From: Sphingomonadaceae bacterium PASS1
Lineage (GTDB): Bacteria > Pseudomonadota > Alphaproteobacteria > Sphingomonadales > Sphingomonadaceae
Length of the DNA: 64,000 nucleotides
Assembly: GCA_002255985.1 (NCBI GenBank)
Contig: NKIR01000001.1
Location: forward strand, 614,914-678,913
Direction of reading: 5' to 3'
Below the pieces are notes generated by a model, which was not told where the DNA came from, did not search any database, and worked only from the letters and a program-made list of their open reading frames with translations. Shown one piece after another: positions 1 through 8,819 of the stretch. The translations under genes were made by a program, and so were the position numbers. Position 1 is the stretch's first letter. The number at the start of each line of letters is the position of its first letter.

Positions 1-836
1 TGCGCCAAGGTCAGGTTCTCGTAAGCGTTGACCGCTCGGTCCAGACACAGCAAGCTGCGGCGCTTGAGGCGCAAATTGGCGTCGCGCGCGCAGACCTTCA
101 ACTCGCACAAAATGAACTCGAACGTGCCATGCAACTTGTTGAGCGCGGCTTCATTTCAAAGGCTGATGTCGATCGCAAGACCGCAACACGCGACGCAACA
201 CGTGCACGCGTCAACGTCGCCAATGCGCAGCTTGCCGAAACCCGTGCGCGCAATGCACGGCTTGATGTCCGTGCGCCAGTTTCCGGTTACGTACTAGAAC
301 GCAAGGTCGAACCAGGTCAGACGGTATCGGCAGGCAGCGGAATCCTTTTCCGTATCGCTAAAGATGGGGAGCTTGAGCTGCAGGCGAAGTTAAGCGAAGA
401 CGATCTTGGTCAAGTTGCTGTCGGTGTCCCTGCAACCGTCACGCCAGTCGGGACAGATCGCGTATTCAAAGGCAATATTTGGCAGATTGCGCCGATGATT
501 GACGCCCAAAGCCGCCAGGGCATGGCGCGCATCGCATTGCCTTTTGACACGGCATTGCGTCCCGGCGGATTTGCTTCAGTCGAGATCAAGGCAGGCACGA
601 TGACTGCACCGGTTCTGCCAGAATCCGCAGTGCAAACTGGCCGTGAAGGCAGCTTTGTCTATATCGTAGGCAAAAATAACAAGGTGAAACAACGTCCCGT
701 GAAGGTTGGTTCCGTCACCGCAAATGGTTTGGTTATCGAACAAGGTCTTGATGGCACCGAGCGCGTCGTACTCTACGCGGGTGGCTTCCTCAATCCGGAT
801 GAAACGATCAATCCCAAGCTTTTGAAAAAGCAGTAA
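1..836 (+). CDS. RND efflux periplasmic adaptor (HlyD/MFP family), 5' end outside window
   Basis: The reading frame is open from the first bases of the window (codons in the frame of position 3) to a TAA at 834-836, so the start lies upstream and about 277 residues are visible. What is seen is the end of the alpha-helical hairpin, rich in Ala, Arg and Gln, then the lipoyl/barrel-sandwich half with VRAPVSGYVLERKVEPGQTV, a beta-barrel domain and a membrane-proximal domain. This is the order in membrane-fusion proteins that join an inner-membrane RND pump to an outer-membrane channel. The RND pump gene starts 26 nt downstream on the same strand, so the two almost certainly form one operon. No signal peptide can be assessed because the N-terminus is missing. 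The substrate cannot be read from the sequence. Confidence 0.93.
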   Translation, partial: RQGQVLVSVDRSVQTQQAAALEAQIGVARADLQLAQNELERAMQLVERGFISKADVDRKTATRDATRARVNVANAQLAETRARNARLDVRAPVSGYVLERKVEPGQTVSAGSGILFRIAKDGELELQAKLSEDDLGQVAVGVPATVTPVGTDRVFKGNIWQIAPMIDAQSRQGMARIALPFDTALRPGGFASVEIKAGTMTAPVLPESAVQTGREGSFVYIVGKNNKVKQRPVKVGSVTANGLVIEQGLDGTERVVLYAGGFLNPDETINPKLLKKQ

Positions 837-862
837 GTTTTGGATCTGTCGGGACATAAATT

Positions 863-3800
863 ATGAATTTGAATAACATTTCCGCATGGTCCATCCGGAA
901 CCCGGTGGTTCCGATCGTCTTGTTCGTGGCGCTCACCATTGCTGGCATCACGTCGTTCATGAATATGGATGTACAGAACGAACCTGACATCGAATTTCCA
1001 CTAGTAGTTGTATCGATTTCACAACCGGGTGCTGCGCCAACAGAAATTACAACGCAGATCACGCAAAAGGTCGAATCCGCGATCCGTAGTGTTCAGGGTG
1101 TGCGCAATATTGATGCTACCTCAGTCGAGGGTAACACATCGGTCCGCGCCGAATTCGAAATTGGTGATGATATCAACGCTGCGGTCAGCGAAGTCAAAAA
1201 TGCTGTCGACCAGATCCGCAGCGATTTACCTGACGGCATTTTGGAACCGCAAATTTTCAAGGTTGCAACATCAAGCGACCCAATCGCCTATTTCGCGGTC
1301 GAAGCCAGCGACATGACGCTGGAACAGTTGAGTTGGTTTGTTGATGACACCGTCGCCCGGCGTTTGCTGGCTGTTGAAGGCATGGCGTCGGTTAGCCGCA
1401 ATGGCGGCGTAAACCGTGAAATTCGCGTGGTGCTTGACCCTGCAAAAATGCAATCGCTGGGTGTGAGCGCAAGCCAGATTAACGCAGTGCTGCGCCAACA
1501 AAATGTCAACGCGTCTGGTGGACAATCGCAAATTGCCGGATCACGGCAGTCGGTGCGCGTTCTTGGCAACGCTGTCGATGCATTCGCCTTGAGCCAAACG
1601 CAAATCAGCCTTGGCGGTGGCCGTTCGATTAAACTGGCCGATGTCGCTGAAGTAACCGATGGATTCAGCGAACAAAAATCCATGGCAATTGCCGGCGGCA
1701 AGCAGGTTGTCACCTTTGCCATGTCGCGCGCGAAGGGCGCATCCGACGTCACCGTGTTCGACGACGCGATGACCAAGATTGCCGAAATCAAAAAGGAAAA
1801 CCCGAGTATAAAGTTCATCACGTTGTTCAACAGCGTCGATTACACCAAGGGCCAATATAAAAGCTCAATGGCGGCGATGATTGAAGGCGCATTGCTCGCC
1901 ATCGTCGTTGTGTTCCTGTTCCTGCGCGACTGGCGTGCGACGATTATTTCAGCCATTGCCATTCCACTTTCCGCCATTCCGACATTCTGGTTCCTCGACC
2001 TGTTGGGCTTCACGCTCAACACCATGTCGTTGCTGGCGCTGGGCCTCGTCGCCGGGGTACTGGTGGATGACGCTATTGTGGAAATCGAAAACATCGTCCG
2101 GCATATGCGGATGGGCAAATCTGCCTATCAGGCGTCGATTGATGCGGCTGACGAAATTGGGCTGGCTGTGGTTGCAACGACCTTCTCGATTGTCGCGGTG
2201 TTCCTGCCCGTTGGCCTCATGCCTGGTGTTGCAGGGCAATATTTCAAGAATTTTGGTCTAACCGTGGTCGCCTCGGTACTCATGAGCCTTGCCGTTGCGC
2301 GAATGATCACGCCAATGGTGGCTGCCTATTTCCTGAAATCCGGTGGTATGGCCGAACATGGCGAAGCCAGCTGGATCGATCGTTATATGAAGATCTTGCG
2401 CTGGTCGCTTGGCCATCGCCGCTGGATGATGGGCATTGGGGCTGTCGCTCTTGGCATTACGATTACCTTTTTGGTTATGCTGCCGATGCAGTTTTTTCCC
2501 GATGGAGATACTGATTTCAGCCGGGTACGCATTGAGATGGTTCCCGGCACCACGCTGGAACGAACGCGTGAAGTCACCAATGAGGCCGCCGCAATAATCG
2601 AAAAACAGCCCGAGGTAAAAACAGCTCTTCAAAGCCTGCGCGAAGGCAGCGCCAGCATGTTCATCACACTGCATGAGGACCGTGCACGAACCAGCCAGCA
2701 GTTTGAAGAAGATCTGACGCCATTGCTCACAAAAATTGCAGACGCACGCGTTACGTTTGAGGCTAACGGCCCAGGCGGCGGCGGCGGCGGTTCAGGTCGC
2801 GATGTTTCGGTCATGTTGTCCGGATCAGACCCCAAAATGCTTGACCGGACAGCGGCAAAGCTTGTGGAACAGATGAAGACGCTACCTGAACTGCGGGCGC
2901 CACGCATTTCTGCCGACCTTCAGCGCCCAGAGTTGATCATTAGACCGCGTTCAGATCTCGCTTCACAATTGGGCGTATCAACCGTAGCACTTAGCCAGAC
3001 AATTCGCATCGCAACGCTGGGCGACATTGACCAGAACAGCGCAAAATTTTCACTGTCAGATCGGCAAATCCCGATCCGCGTTATGCTGGCGAAGGAATCG
3101 CGGCAGAGCCTTGATACCATTCGCAACCTCCCCGTGCCGTTGGCGAGTGGCGGTTCTGTGCCCCTGTCCCGTGTGGCGGACATAAGCTTCGGCGCTGGTC
3201 CAACCTCGGTTCAACGCCGTAACCAGAATTTCCGCATCTTCATTGGTGCGGATTTTGCACCGGGTATCGTTTCGTCCGAGGCCGACAAGAAAATAGACAA
3301 CCTACCCATCATGAAAAACCTGCCCACGGGCGTGTCGCGTGCACCCTATGGCAGTCAGGAATGGGAACAAGAAATGCAACACGACTTCCTCGTGGCGCTG
3401 ATTTCCGGAACATTGCTGGTTTTCGCCGTGCTGGTGCTTTTGTACCATCGCTTCATGTCACCCTTGGTCAATATGGGTTCGTTGTTGCTCGCGCCTTTGG
3501 GTGGCTTGGTGGCGATTGCCTTGGCAGGACAGCCAATCTCCATGCCGGTGTTTATCGGTATATTGATGCTCTTCGGTATCGTGGCGAAAAACTCCATCCT
3601 GCTAATCGACTTTGCGATTGAGGAAATGGCGCGCGGTGTTCCCAAGTTCCAGGCCATCATGGAAGCCGGCCATAAACGTGCCCAACCGATTGTGATGACC
3701 ACGGTCGCCATGACCGCTGGCATGGTGCCAACCGCGCTCTCGCTGGGCGGCGACGGCCAGTGGCGATCGCCAATGGGCACTGTCGTGATCGGCGGCCTGA

Positions 3801-4018
3801 TCGTATCGACATTGCTTACCTTGCTCATTGTTCCAGCTGGCTTCAGCCTCGCCGATGGTTTTGAAAAGCGCGTTGGTCCATGGTTACGCTCGCGGTTGCT
3901 GACCTATGACCCCGACAAGCATGGCGAAGATGTCGCTCCGCCCGTCGCCACGCCTGCAAAGGTAACTGGCAAAACAGGGGGCAAGGACGACCTCGGCGGA
4001 CTTCAGCCTGCGGAGTGA
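863..4018 (+). CDS. RND efflux transporter permease, AcrB/MexF type
   Basis: This 1051-residue protein has the usual length and two-fold architecture of hydrophobe/amphiphile RND pumps: TM1 near residues 10-30, a large periplasmic loop, a TM block around 335-540, a second periplasmic loop and a final TM block around 865-1010. The paired acidic residues of TM4 that relay protons are present (D402-D403 in GVLVDDAIVEIEN), and IVAKNSILLIDF stands at the conserved site in the last TM block. It exports small toxic compounds by proton antiport across the inner membrane, working with the adaptor encoded just upstream. No outer-membrane TolC-like gene is in the window on this side. A glycine run (GPGGGGGGSG, near residue 640) in the second periplasmic half is a small oddity, probably a flexible loop. 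The substrate is unknown. Confidence 0.96.
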   Translation: MNLNNISAWSIRNPVVPIVLFVALTIAGITSFMNMDVQNEPDIEFPLVVVSISQPGAAPTEITTQITQKVESAIRSVQGVRNIDATSVEGNTSVRAEFEIGDDINAAVSEVKNAVDQIRSDLPDGILEPQIFKVATSSDPIAYFAVEASDMTLEQLSWFVDDTVARRLLAVEGMASVSRNGGVNREIRVVLDPAKMQSLGVSASQINAVLRQQNVNASGGQSQIAGSRQSVRVLGNAVDAFALSQTQISLGGGRSIKLADVAEVTDGFSEQKSMAIAGGKQVVTFAMSRAKGASDVTVFDDAMTKIAEIKKENPSIKFITLFNSVDYTKGQYKSSMAAMIEGALLAIVVVFLFLRDWRATIISAIAIPLSAIPTFWFLDLLGFTLNTMSLLALGLVAGVLVDDAIVEIENIVRHMRMGKSAYQASIDAADEIGLAVVATTFSIVAVFLPVGLMPGVAGQYFKNFGLTVVASVLMSLAVARMITPMVAAYFLKSGGMAEHGEASWIDRYMKILRWSLGHRRWMMGIGAVALGITITFLVMLPMQFFPDGDTDFSRVRIEMVPGTTLERTREVTNEAAAIIEKQPEVKTALQSLREGSASMFITLHEDRARTSQQFEEDLTPLLTKIADARVTFEANGPGGGGGGSGRDVSVMLSGSDPKMLDRTAAKLVEQMKTLPELRAPRISADLQRPELIIRPRSDLASQLGVSTVALSQTIRIATLGDIDQNSAKFSLSDRQIPIRVMLAKESRQSLDTIRNLPVPLASGGSVPLSRVADISFGAGPTSVQRRNQNFRIFIGADFAPGIVSSEADKKIDNLPIMKNLPTGVSRAPYGSQEWEQEMQHDFLVALISGTLLVFAVLVLLYHRFMSPLVNMGSLLLAPLGGLVAIALAGQPISMPVFIGILMLFGIVAKNSILLIDFAIEEMARGVPKFQAIMEAGHKRAQPIVMTTVAMTAGMVPTALSLGGDGQWRSPMGTVVIGGLIVSTLLTLLIVPAGFSLADGFEKRVGPWLRSRLLTYDPDKHGEDVAPPVATPAKVTGKTGGKDDLGGLQPAE

Positions 4019-4045
4019 TTTGGCCACCGTTGCCAGCACAAGAAC

Positions 4046-4117
4046 TCGTCATCCTGAACTTGTTTCAGGATGACAATCGGCCATTGTGCGTTATCCTGAA
4101 ACAAGTTCAGGATGACG
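4046..4117. repeat. Inverted pair of REP-like palindromes
   Basis: Two copies of a 25-28 bp palindrome sit head to head after the RND gene. The first, at 4047-4074, reads TCATCCTGAA-CTTG-TTTCAGGATGA; the second, at 4090-4117, is its reverse complement with one changed base. Each copy can fold alone, and the pair can fold as one long stem. Hairpins of this sequence type are frequent between genes in sphingomonads. The position between a stop and the next start suggests transcript-end stabilisation or termination, but there is no T-tract. Confidence 0.85.
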
Positions 4118-4156
4118 AAATGTGGTGTTTCATGCGCAATCGGCTAAGGCAGAGAT

Positions 4157-5437
4157 GTGAAATCTGCCGATAAACTGGGTCAGTCGGAGAAAATCCGTTA
4201 CGCCGAACGCGACGCTGAACTGCGTCAGATGCGGATTATCGCCACGGCCTTGCTGCTGGCGATGGCTGCTTTGTTCGTATTCGGCAAATATATGGAAACC
4301 CGCTATGACGGCTATTGGGGCTTTTTGCGCGCCTTTGCAGAGGCTGGCATGGTCGGCGGTCTGGCGGACTGGTTTGCAGTCACGGCCCTGTTCCGCCACC
4401 CGCTTGGCATCCCCATTCCGCACACTGCGATCATTCCGAATAACAAGGAACGGCTTGGCCGGACACTTGCAAGCTTTCTGCGCACCAACTTCCTGACGAC
4501 CAAGGTTGTTGCGCGCCGCGTACAGCGCATGGATGTCGCGGGTGCAATGGGCAAATTTTTGAGTGCGCCAGCCGGCGGCGAAGGCCGCATGCGCATGGGT
4601 GCCTCTCGCCTGATGGGCGATATCATCGCCGCGCTCGATGATGAACGGCTTGGCGGTGTGGCCAAGGGCGCAATCCGCAAACAGCTCGACAAGCTCGATA
4701 TTGCCCCTCTGCTCGGCCAGTTGTTGACCGCGATGATCCGCGAGCGCCGCCATATCCCGGTGTTGGACGGCATCATCAAATGGGCCTCTGCCACGCTGGA
4801 GGCCAACGAGCATCTCATTCGCCAAATGGTGGAGGAACGCGCCAACACAATCATGCGCTGGACTGGCCTTGACGACAAATTGGCCAATGCCATCGTCAAT
4901 GGCCTCAATAAGCTGCTGCACGAAATGGCGGAAGACCCAGATCACCCTCTACGTGAAAAGGGCGAAGAGGGCCTCGCCAAGCTGGCGCACGACCTACGTC
5001 ATGACAAGGAATTGCAAGTAAAGGTCGTGCATTGGAAGGGGCAGTTGCTCGAAAACCCCGCGATGGGCAAATGGATCAACAGCCTATGGGACCAAGGCCG
5101 CGATGGCCTGCTAAAGGCTGCGCGCAACCCCGACGCCGCGCTGGCCGGAAGTTTTGGCGACGCCCTTATAAAGCTTGGTGGCAGGCTTCAGGAAGATTCA
5201 GGCCTTAAGCTACAAATCAACCGCTTCGCGCGCCGCGCCATTGTCGGCACCACCGAAAATTACGGCGATAATATTGTGACGCTTGTTTCCGATACTGTGG
5301 CGCGCTGGGACGCTTCGACCATCACCGACCGCGTCGAAAATGCGGTGGGCAGTGACCTACAGTTCATCCGTATCAACGGCACCTTGGTCGGCGGCATGTC
5401 GGGCATCGTCATTCACGCCGTTGGCTTGCTGATTTAG
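4157..5437 (+). CDS. DUF445 domain-containing membrane protein
   Basis: The 426-residue protein starts at a GTG and has a first membrane segment at about residues 20-38 (IATALLLAMAALFVFGKYM), then the DUF445 signature region with LADWFAVTALFRHPLGIPIP and NNKERLGRTLASFL, a long helical middle, and a final hydrophobic segment, GGMSGIVIHAVGLL. The family (YjiN-like in enterobacteria) is anchored in the inner membrane and has no established biochemical function. The stop codon TAG at 5435-5437 lies inside the left arm of the palindromic element that follows, so the last residues may have been set by its insertion, although the C-terminus looks close to the usual family end. It is separated from the RND gene by the REP pair and is probably its own transcription unit. 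Confidence 0.88.
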   Translation: MKSADKLGQSEKIRYAERDAELRQMRIIATALLLAMAALFVFGKYMETRYDGYWGFLRAFAEAGMVGGLADWFAVTALFRHPLGIPIPHTAIIPNNKERLGRTLASFLRTNFLTTKVVARRVQRMDVAGAMGKFLSAPAGGEGRMRMGASRLMGDIIAALDDERLGGVAKGAIRKQLDKLDIAPLLGQLLTAMIRERRHIPVLDGIIKWASATLEANEHLIRQMVEERANTIMRWTGLDDKLANAIVNGLNKLLHEMAEDPDHPLREKGEEGLAKLAHDLRHDKELQVKVVHWKGQLLENPAMGKWINSLWDQGRDGLLKAARNPDAALAGSFGDALIKLGGRLQEDSGLKLQINRFARRAIVGTTENYGDNIVTLVSDTVARWDASTITDRVENAVGSDLQFIRINGTLVGGMSGIVIHAVGLLI

Positions 5438-5702
5438 GGTCAGGACCTTTTAAATGTACCATCGCGGCGTCAAAATGGCAAAGATATCGAAGTAAAATGT
5501 CCGCCGCAGGCAGTTATTCTGCCTGCAAGGGTATTTTGCTTTGAGATCAAAGCCATTTTGGCGTCCTTCGGATTTGACCCATATTGTCCATTGCTGCGTT
5601 GGCAAGCTTGGACTTAAAACCACTAAGTCCGGCGCTTGCCGCCTTGCACTGAACAATATGGCCTCAAACCGCGAAGGTGCATTTAATAGGTCCTGACCCT
5701 AA
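5434..5702. mobile_element. MITE-like palindromic element with 27-bp terminal inverted repeats
   Basis: Terminal inverted repeats of 27 bp lie at 5434-5460 and 5676-5702 (TTAGGGTCAGGACCT... against its reverse complement, 25 of 27 identical). The interior is also largely palindromic: a perfect GCAGGCAG/CTGCCTGC hairpin at 5506-5526 sits near the centre, flanked by CAAAATGG/CCATTTTG-type arms. The element fills the whole gap between two convergent genes and carries no gene. A 68-codon open frame inside it (minus strand, 5450-5656) is judged spurious. The outer ends begin TTAG and end CTAA. The mobilising enzyme is not in the window. A passive, hairpin-forming non-autonomous element is the simplest reading. 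Confidence 0.75.
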
Positions 5703-5707
5703 GCCAA

Positions 5708-6379
5708 TTACAGCGCCGATATCATCCGTTCGGTTGCCTCGGCGGCTAGGCGTGCTGCGCGTTTTAAATTGGCCTGAAAATCGCCCGAGCTGTCGCCATT
5801 GGCATTATCGCTCGTCGCCTTGATCGCGGCCCATGGCACGTCCATGCGGGCTGCGGCTTGGGCAACGGCTGCGGTTTCCATATCGATTAAGTCGCCTCCA
5901 AGGATGCGGTGCAGGCGGCTGCCATGGTCATCGCTTTCCATGAAGCAGTCATTCGTGATGATGCGCACTTTCGGTAGGCCCGTCTCCGGCATGATTGCGG
6001 CGTGATAGGGTTCGGCGTGCGCCTCCCCTATCGGCCATGCTCCTGCCCGATAATGCACAAACCCGTCAGCACGCGAGGCACCATAATCCCCCTGCACGGC
6101 TTGCGTGATCTGGAAACAGTCGCCGTCATGGTCGCTTAATTTGCCCGCGGTACCAACCACCAACAACAATTCAGTGCGATAATGCTCGACCAGCATCATC
6201 GCCGCCATTGCCGCATTTACCTTGCCAATGCCGCTGCAGGTGATGGCAATATTGCGGCCACCGGATTGGACCTGACGGACCATGAAACCGTGCAACGCCT
6301 CGCTATTCGCGCTTTCGCCGGGGAACAACGCAGCTGCTTCGGCGTCCACGCCGGTGATGATGCCGATGGTTTTGAACAT
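5708..6379 (-). CDS. mtnN: 5'-methylthioadenosine/S-adenosylhomocysteine nucleosidase
   Basis: This 223-residue cytosolic enzyme of the PNP/UDP phosphorylase superfamily splits adenine from methylthioadenosine and S-adenosylhomocysteine, feeding the methionine cycle. Visible marks are the N-terminal GIITGVDAEA with its acidic residue, CSGIGKVNAAMA in the middle, VVGTAGKL, and the C-terminal DLIDMETAAVAQAA followed by VPWAAIKATSDNA. These match the substrate-binding Met-Glu and the catalytic Asp of MTA/SAH nucleosidases. The length is typical (about 230). The stop codon lies 6 nt beyond the palindromic element and the next gene upstream (6468-7775) is 88 nt away on the same strand, so co-transcription is possible. 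The exact substrate preference within the family is less sure than the family itself. Confidence 0.85.
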   Translation of the reverse strand: MFKTIGIITGVDAEAAALFPGESANSEALHGFMVRQVQSGGRNIAITCSGIGKVNAAMAAMMLVEHYRTELLLVVGTAGKLSDHDGDCFQITQAVQGDYGASRADGFVHYRAGAWPIGEAHAEPYHAAIMPETGLPKVRIITNDCFMESDDHGSRLHRILGGDLIDMETAAVAQAAARMDVPWAAIKATSDNANGDSSGDFQANLKRAARLAAEATERMISAL

Positions 6380-6467
6380 GCTGCGCCCTTTATATACTTC
6401 CCGAAAGGACGAGCATCTAGCGCAGCATTAAAGTAATTATGATGACATAAACGCAGGCGCGGCCAAA

Positions 6468-7775
6468 TTAATAGCTGGCGGCAATCATGTCTTCGATACG
6501 GACGAACTTCTCGCGCGGAGCGCCATCGCGGGCGCGGGCAATCTCTGCCTCTTCAATTTTCTTCCAGTCGCTGAATGTGACAATGTCGACCTTGCGTAGT
6601 GCAAGCAGCGCATCGAGGCCGGCACGACCGTTTTTGTCGCCACTTATGGCCATATCCTCCGCCACGGTATCAATAATATTGTATCCATCGGGCCGGTTGG
6701 TACCGATCGTTCCAGATGGACCACGCCGAGCCCAGCCGACGCAATAGAGGCCCGGCAATATCCTGCCGTCCAGATTGGCAAAGCGGCCACGGCCATGTTC
6801 ATAAGGCACGCCGTCAATGGGCGGTGTTTGATAGCCAATGCAGCTGATGACCATGGAACAATCGATGGTGTAGCTTTCACCCGTGCCGACACTGCGATAC
6901 TGGTCATCCAGCCGCATGCGCTCCACGCGAACGCGTTGCACTTTGCCATCGCCCTCAATCGCAATAGGCGCAGCAAAAAAGTCGAAATTGATGCTGATGG
7001 CTTTGTCCGCACGAAACGCCTCTGGAATGGCTGCGAATTCGCGCAGATGGGTGACGGACTTGCGAATGCCCGGTTCCAACAGCGCATCTTCGCCGATGTC
7101 TGGCAGATCGTCCTTGTCGACGCGCGGGGTTGCCCGCTGCAAATGCGCGAGCTCACCCAATTCCTTTGGCGTCATCGCAATTTGGTGCGGGCCGCGTCGA
7201 CCCAAAATGGTGATGTCCTCAACAGCGGAATGATCAAGCCCATCGAGCGCGTGGCTGACAATGTCGGAACCATCAAATTCGGCGCGCGTTTTGGACAATA
7301 TGCGCGCGACATCCAGCGCCACGTTGCCATTACCGACAATGACGACATGCCGGCCATCCAATGGCGGCTTGAGGTCGGCATAATCAGGATGCCCATTATA
7401 CCAGCCGACAAAGGCGGCGCTGCCAAAAACGCCGGGCAGATCTGCGCCAGCGATATCCAACGGGCGATCATTCGGCGCGCCGGTGGCGAGAATGACCGCG
7501 TCATATAATGTCTGAAGCTCGTCGATGCTGACATCTTTGCCGACGGTCACATTGCCGACAAACCGGACATTGTCGGACAAGGCGACTTTTTCATAACGGC
7601 CCGCCACCGCCTTGATCGATTGATGATCGGGGGCGACACCAAAACGGATGAGGCCAAAGGGAACGGGCAAGCGGTCAATGATATCCACCCGCACATCGTC
7701 GCCAAATTTCTTTTGCGCGGCTTCGGCTGTGTAATATCCCGCCGGACCGGAACCGATGATTGCGATATGCCGCAT
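6468..7775 (-). CDS. Ferredoxin/adrenodoxin--NADP+ reductase (FprA-like)
   Basis: The 435-residue flavoprotein passes electrons between NADPH and ferredoxin. The FAD-binding Rossmann motif GSGPAGYYTAEAA stands at residues 8-20, the NADP-binding motif VIVGNGNVALDVARIL around 145-160, and the closing FAD motif GWARRGPSGTIGTNRPDGYN near 350-370. This order and length fit the adrenodoxin-reductase/FprA class rather than the short plant-type Fpr. Its ferredoxin partner is not encoded here. It lies 88 nt upstream of the nucleosidase gene and downstream of the PHA depolymerase gene (88-nt gap), all on the minus strand, but no functional link with PHA metabolism can be read beyond a shared need for NADPH balance. 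Confidence 0.92.
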   Translation of the reverse strand: MRHIAIIGSGPAGYYTAEAAQKKFGDDVRVDIIDRLPVPFGLIRFGVAPDHQSIKAVAGRYEKVALSDNVRFVGNVTVGKDVSIDELQTLYDAVILATGAPNDRPLDIAGADLPGVFGSAAFVGWYNGHPDYADLKPPLDGRHVVIVGNGNVALDVARILSKTRAEFDGSDIVSHALDGLDHSAVEDITILGRRGPHQIAMTPKELGELAHLQRATPRVDKDDLPDIGEDALLEPGIRKSVTHLREFAAIPEAFRADKAISINFDFFAAPIAIEGDGKVQRVRVERMRLDDQYRSVGTGESYTIDCSMVISCIGYQTPPIDGVPYEHGRGRFANLDGRILPGLYCVGWARRGPSGTIGTNRPDGYNIIDTVAEDMAISGDKNGRAGLDALLALRKVDIVTFSDWKKIEEAEIARARDGAPREKFVRIEDMIAASY

Positions 7776-7863
7776 GCCCTACTCCCCGTCATTGCCTGAT
7801 TCGACAGGCTAACGGGTCAGCGCCAAAAAGAAAGCGCGACCTTCACGCCCTCACAACAGAAGA

Positions 7864-8697
7864 TCAGGCGGCTTTACGCGCCTTGCGTGCGTCGCGGTCA
7901 AGGAAACCGCGGATCGCCTCTATGCTCTCTTCAACATGGCTCAAAAGGAACAAATGCCCACCATTTTCGACCACGAACAACTCACTGTTCGGGATAAGGA
8001 AGTTCAAAAACTTACCATTGGCGAGCGGTACGATCTGGTCATCATCACCCATCATGATGAGCGTTTCCGTTTTTAGGAATGGCAGAAATGGCGCGCTGGT
8101 CCATCCCATCATCGCCATCAGCTGGTAGAAATATCCCGTCTTCGACGGCGGCGTGATGCGGCCAATATGCTCCGACTTGTTGCCGACCATACCGCCATAA
8201 AGCGTCTTGAAATGCTTCGCCATGAAATCAGGGTCGATATACCGCCGCGGGTCAGCCATTTTGACAAGCGCGGCGGGGTTACCCGGCACCATCAACATGC
8301 CAGCGCTTGTTGCGACAAGGATAAGTTTGTTCGTGCGCGTTCCATTCTGCAGCGCAAATTGCTGCGCCATCGCCCCGCCCCAGCTCACGCCCATGACATC
8401 GACCACGGGCATTTCAAACCGGTCAAGCAACAGCGCCGCAATGCGCGACATCAATAGGGCGTTATAGGGCACCACAGGGTCGGGCGAACCGCCAATACCG
8501 GGCATATCAAAGGTGATAAAATCGCGGTCATCCAACAGCTCGGCCATCGGCGCCATAGCCTCAATATTCGCGCCAATGCCATTGAAGAACAATATCGGCA
8601 GCTTCTTCGTCGCCTTCGACGCCCGCCAAACCGCAACCCGCAAGACGCGACCGTCAACGGTCTCCATGCTGAAATTTGGGGCGCGGTTTTTGGTCAT
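7864..8697 (-). CDS. phaZ: Intracellular poly(3-hydroxyalkanoate) depolymerase, PhaZ-like alpha/beta hydrolase
   Basis: The protein of 277 residues is an alpha/beta hydrolase. The nucleophile elbow is GVSWGGA (Ser near residue 104); the segments MAQQFALQN, SAGMLMVPGNP and GDDDQIVPL and the late GGHLFLL supply the acid and His positions. Sequence around the elbow closely resembles the medium-chain-length PHA depolymerase PhaZ of pseudomonads. It would hydrolyse stored polyester granules in the cytoplasm. The PHA synthase gene lies directly upstream on the same strand (122-nt gap), as in pha clusters, which supports the call. A general esterase is the alternative. Confidence 0.86.
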   Translation of the reverse strand: MTKNRAPNFSMETVDGRVLRVAVWRASKATKKLPILFFNGIGANIEAMAPMAELLDDRDFITFDMPGIGGSPDPVVPYNALLMSRIAALLLDRFEMPVVDVMGVSWGGAMAQQFALQNGTRTNKLILVATSAGMLMVPGNPAALVKMADPRRYIDPDFMAKHFKTLYGGMVGNKSEHIGRITPPSKTGYFYQLMAMMGWTSAPFLPFLKTETLIMMGDDDQIVPLANGKFLNFLIPNSELFVVENGGHLFLLSHVEESIEAIRGFLDRDARKARKAA

Positions 8698-8819
8698 ATG
8701 GGTTCCCGTGCCGCGTTTATCGCTGGCGTTGCAGGGAGTTTAACGCATGGACCCGGCTGTGCAAGGAAGAAAGAGCCAATTTGGCATCGTGACGACGTTG
8801 CGGCTGCGACGACTCCCCC

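Noticed and set aside
4130-4945. A 271-codon frame antisense to the DUF445 gene
   Set aside because: The plus-strand gene has clear family motifs over the same bases, and the antisense protein has none.
5450-5656. A 68-codon frame inside the palindromic element
   Set aside because: It is made of the inverted-repeat sequence and has no ribosome-binding site; such frames recur in repeat elements without being genes.
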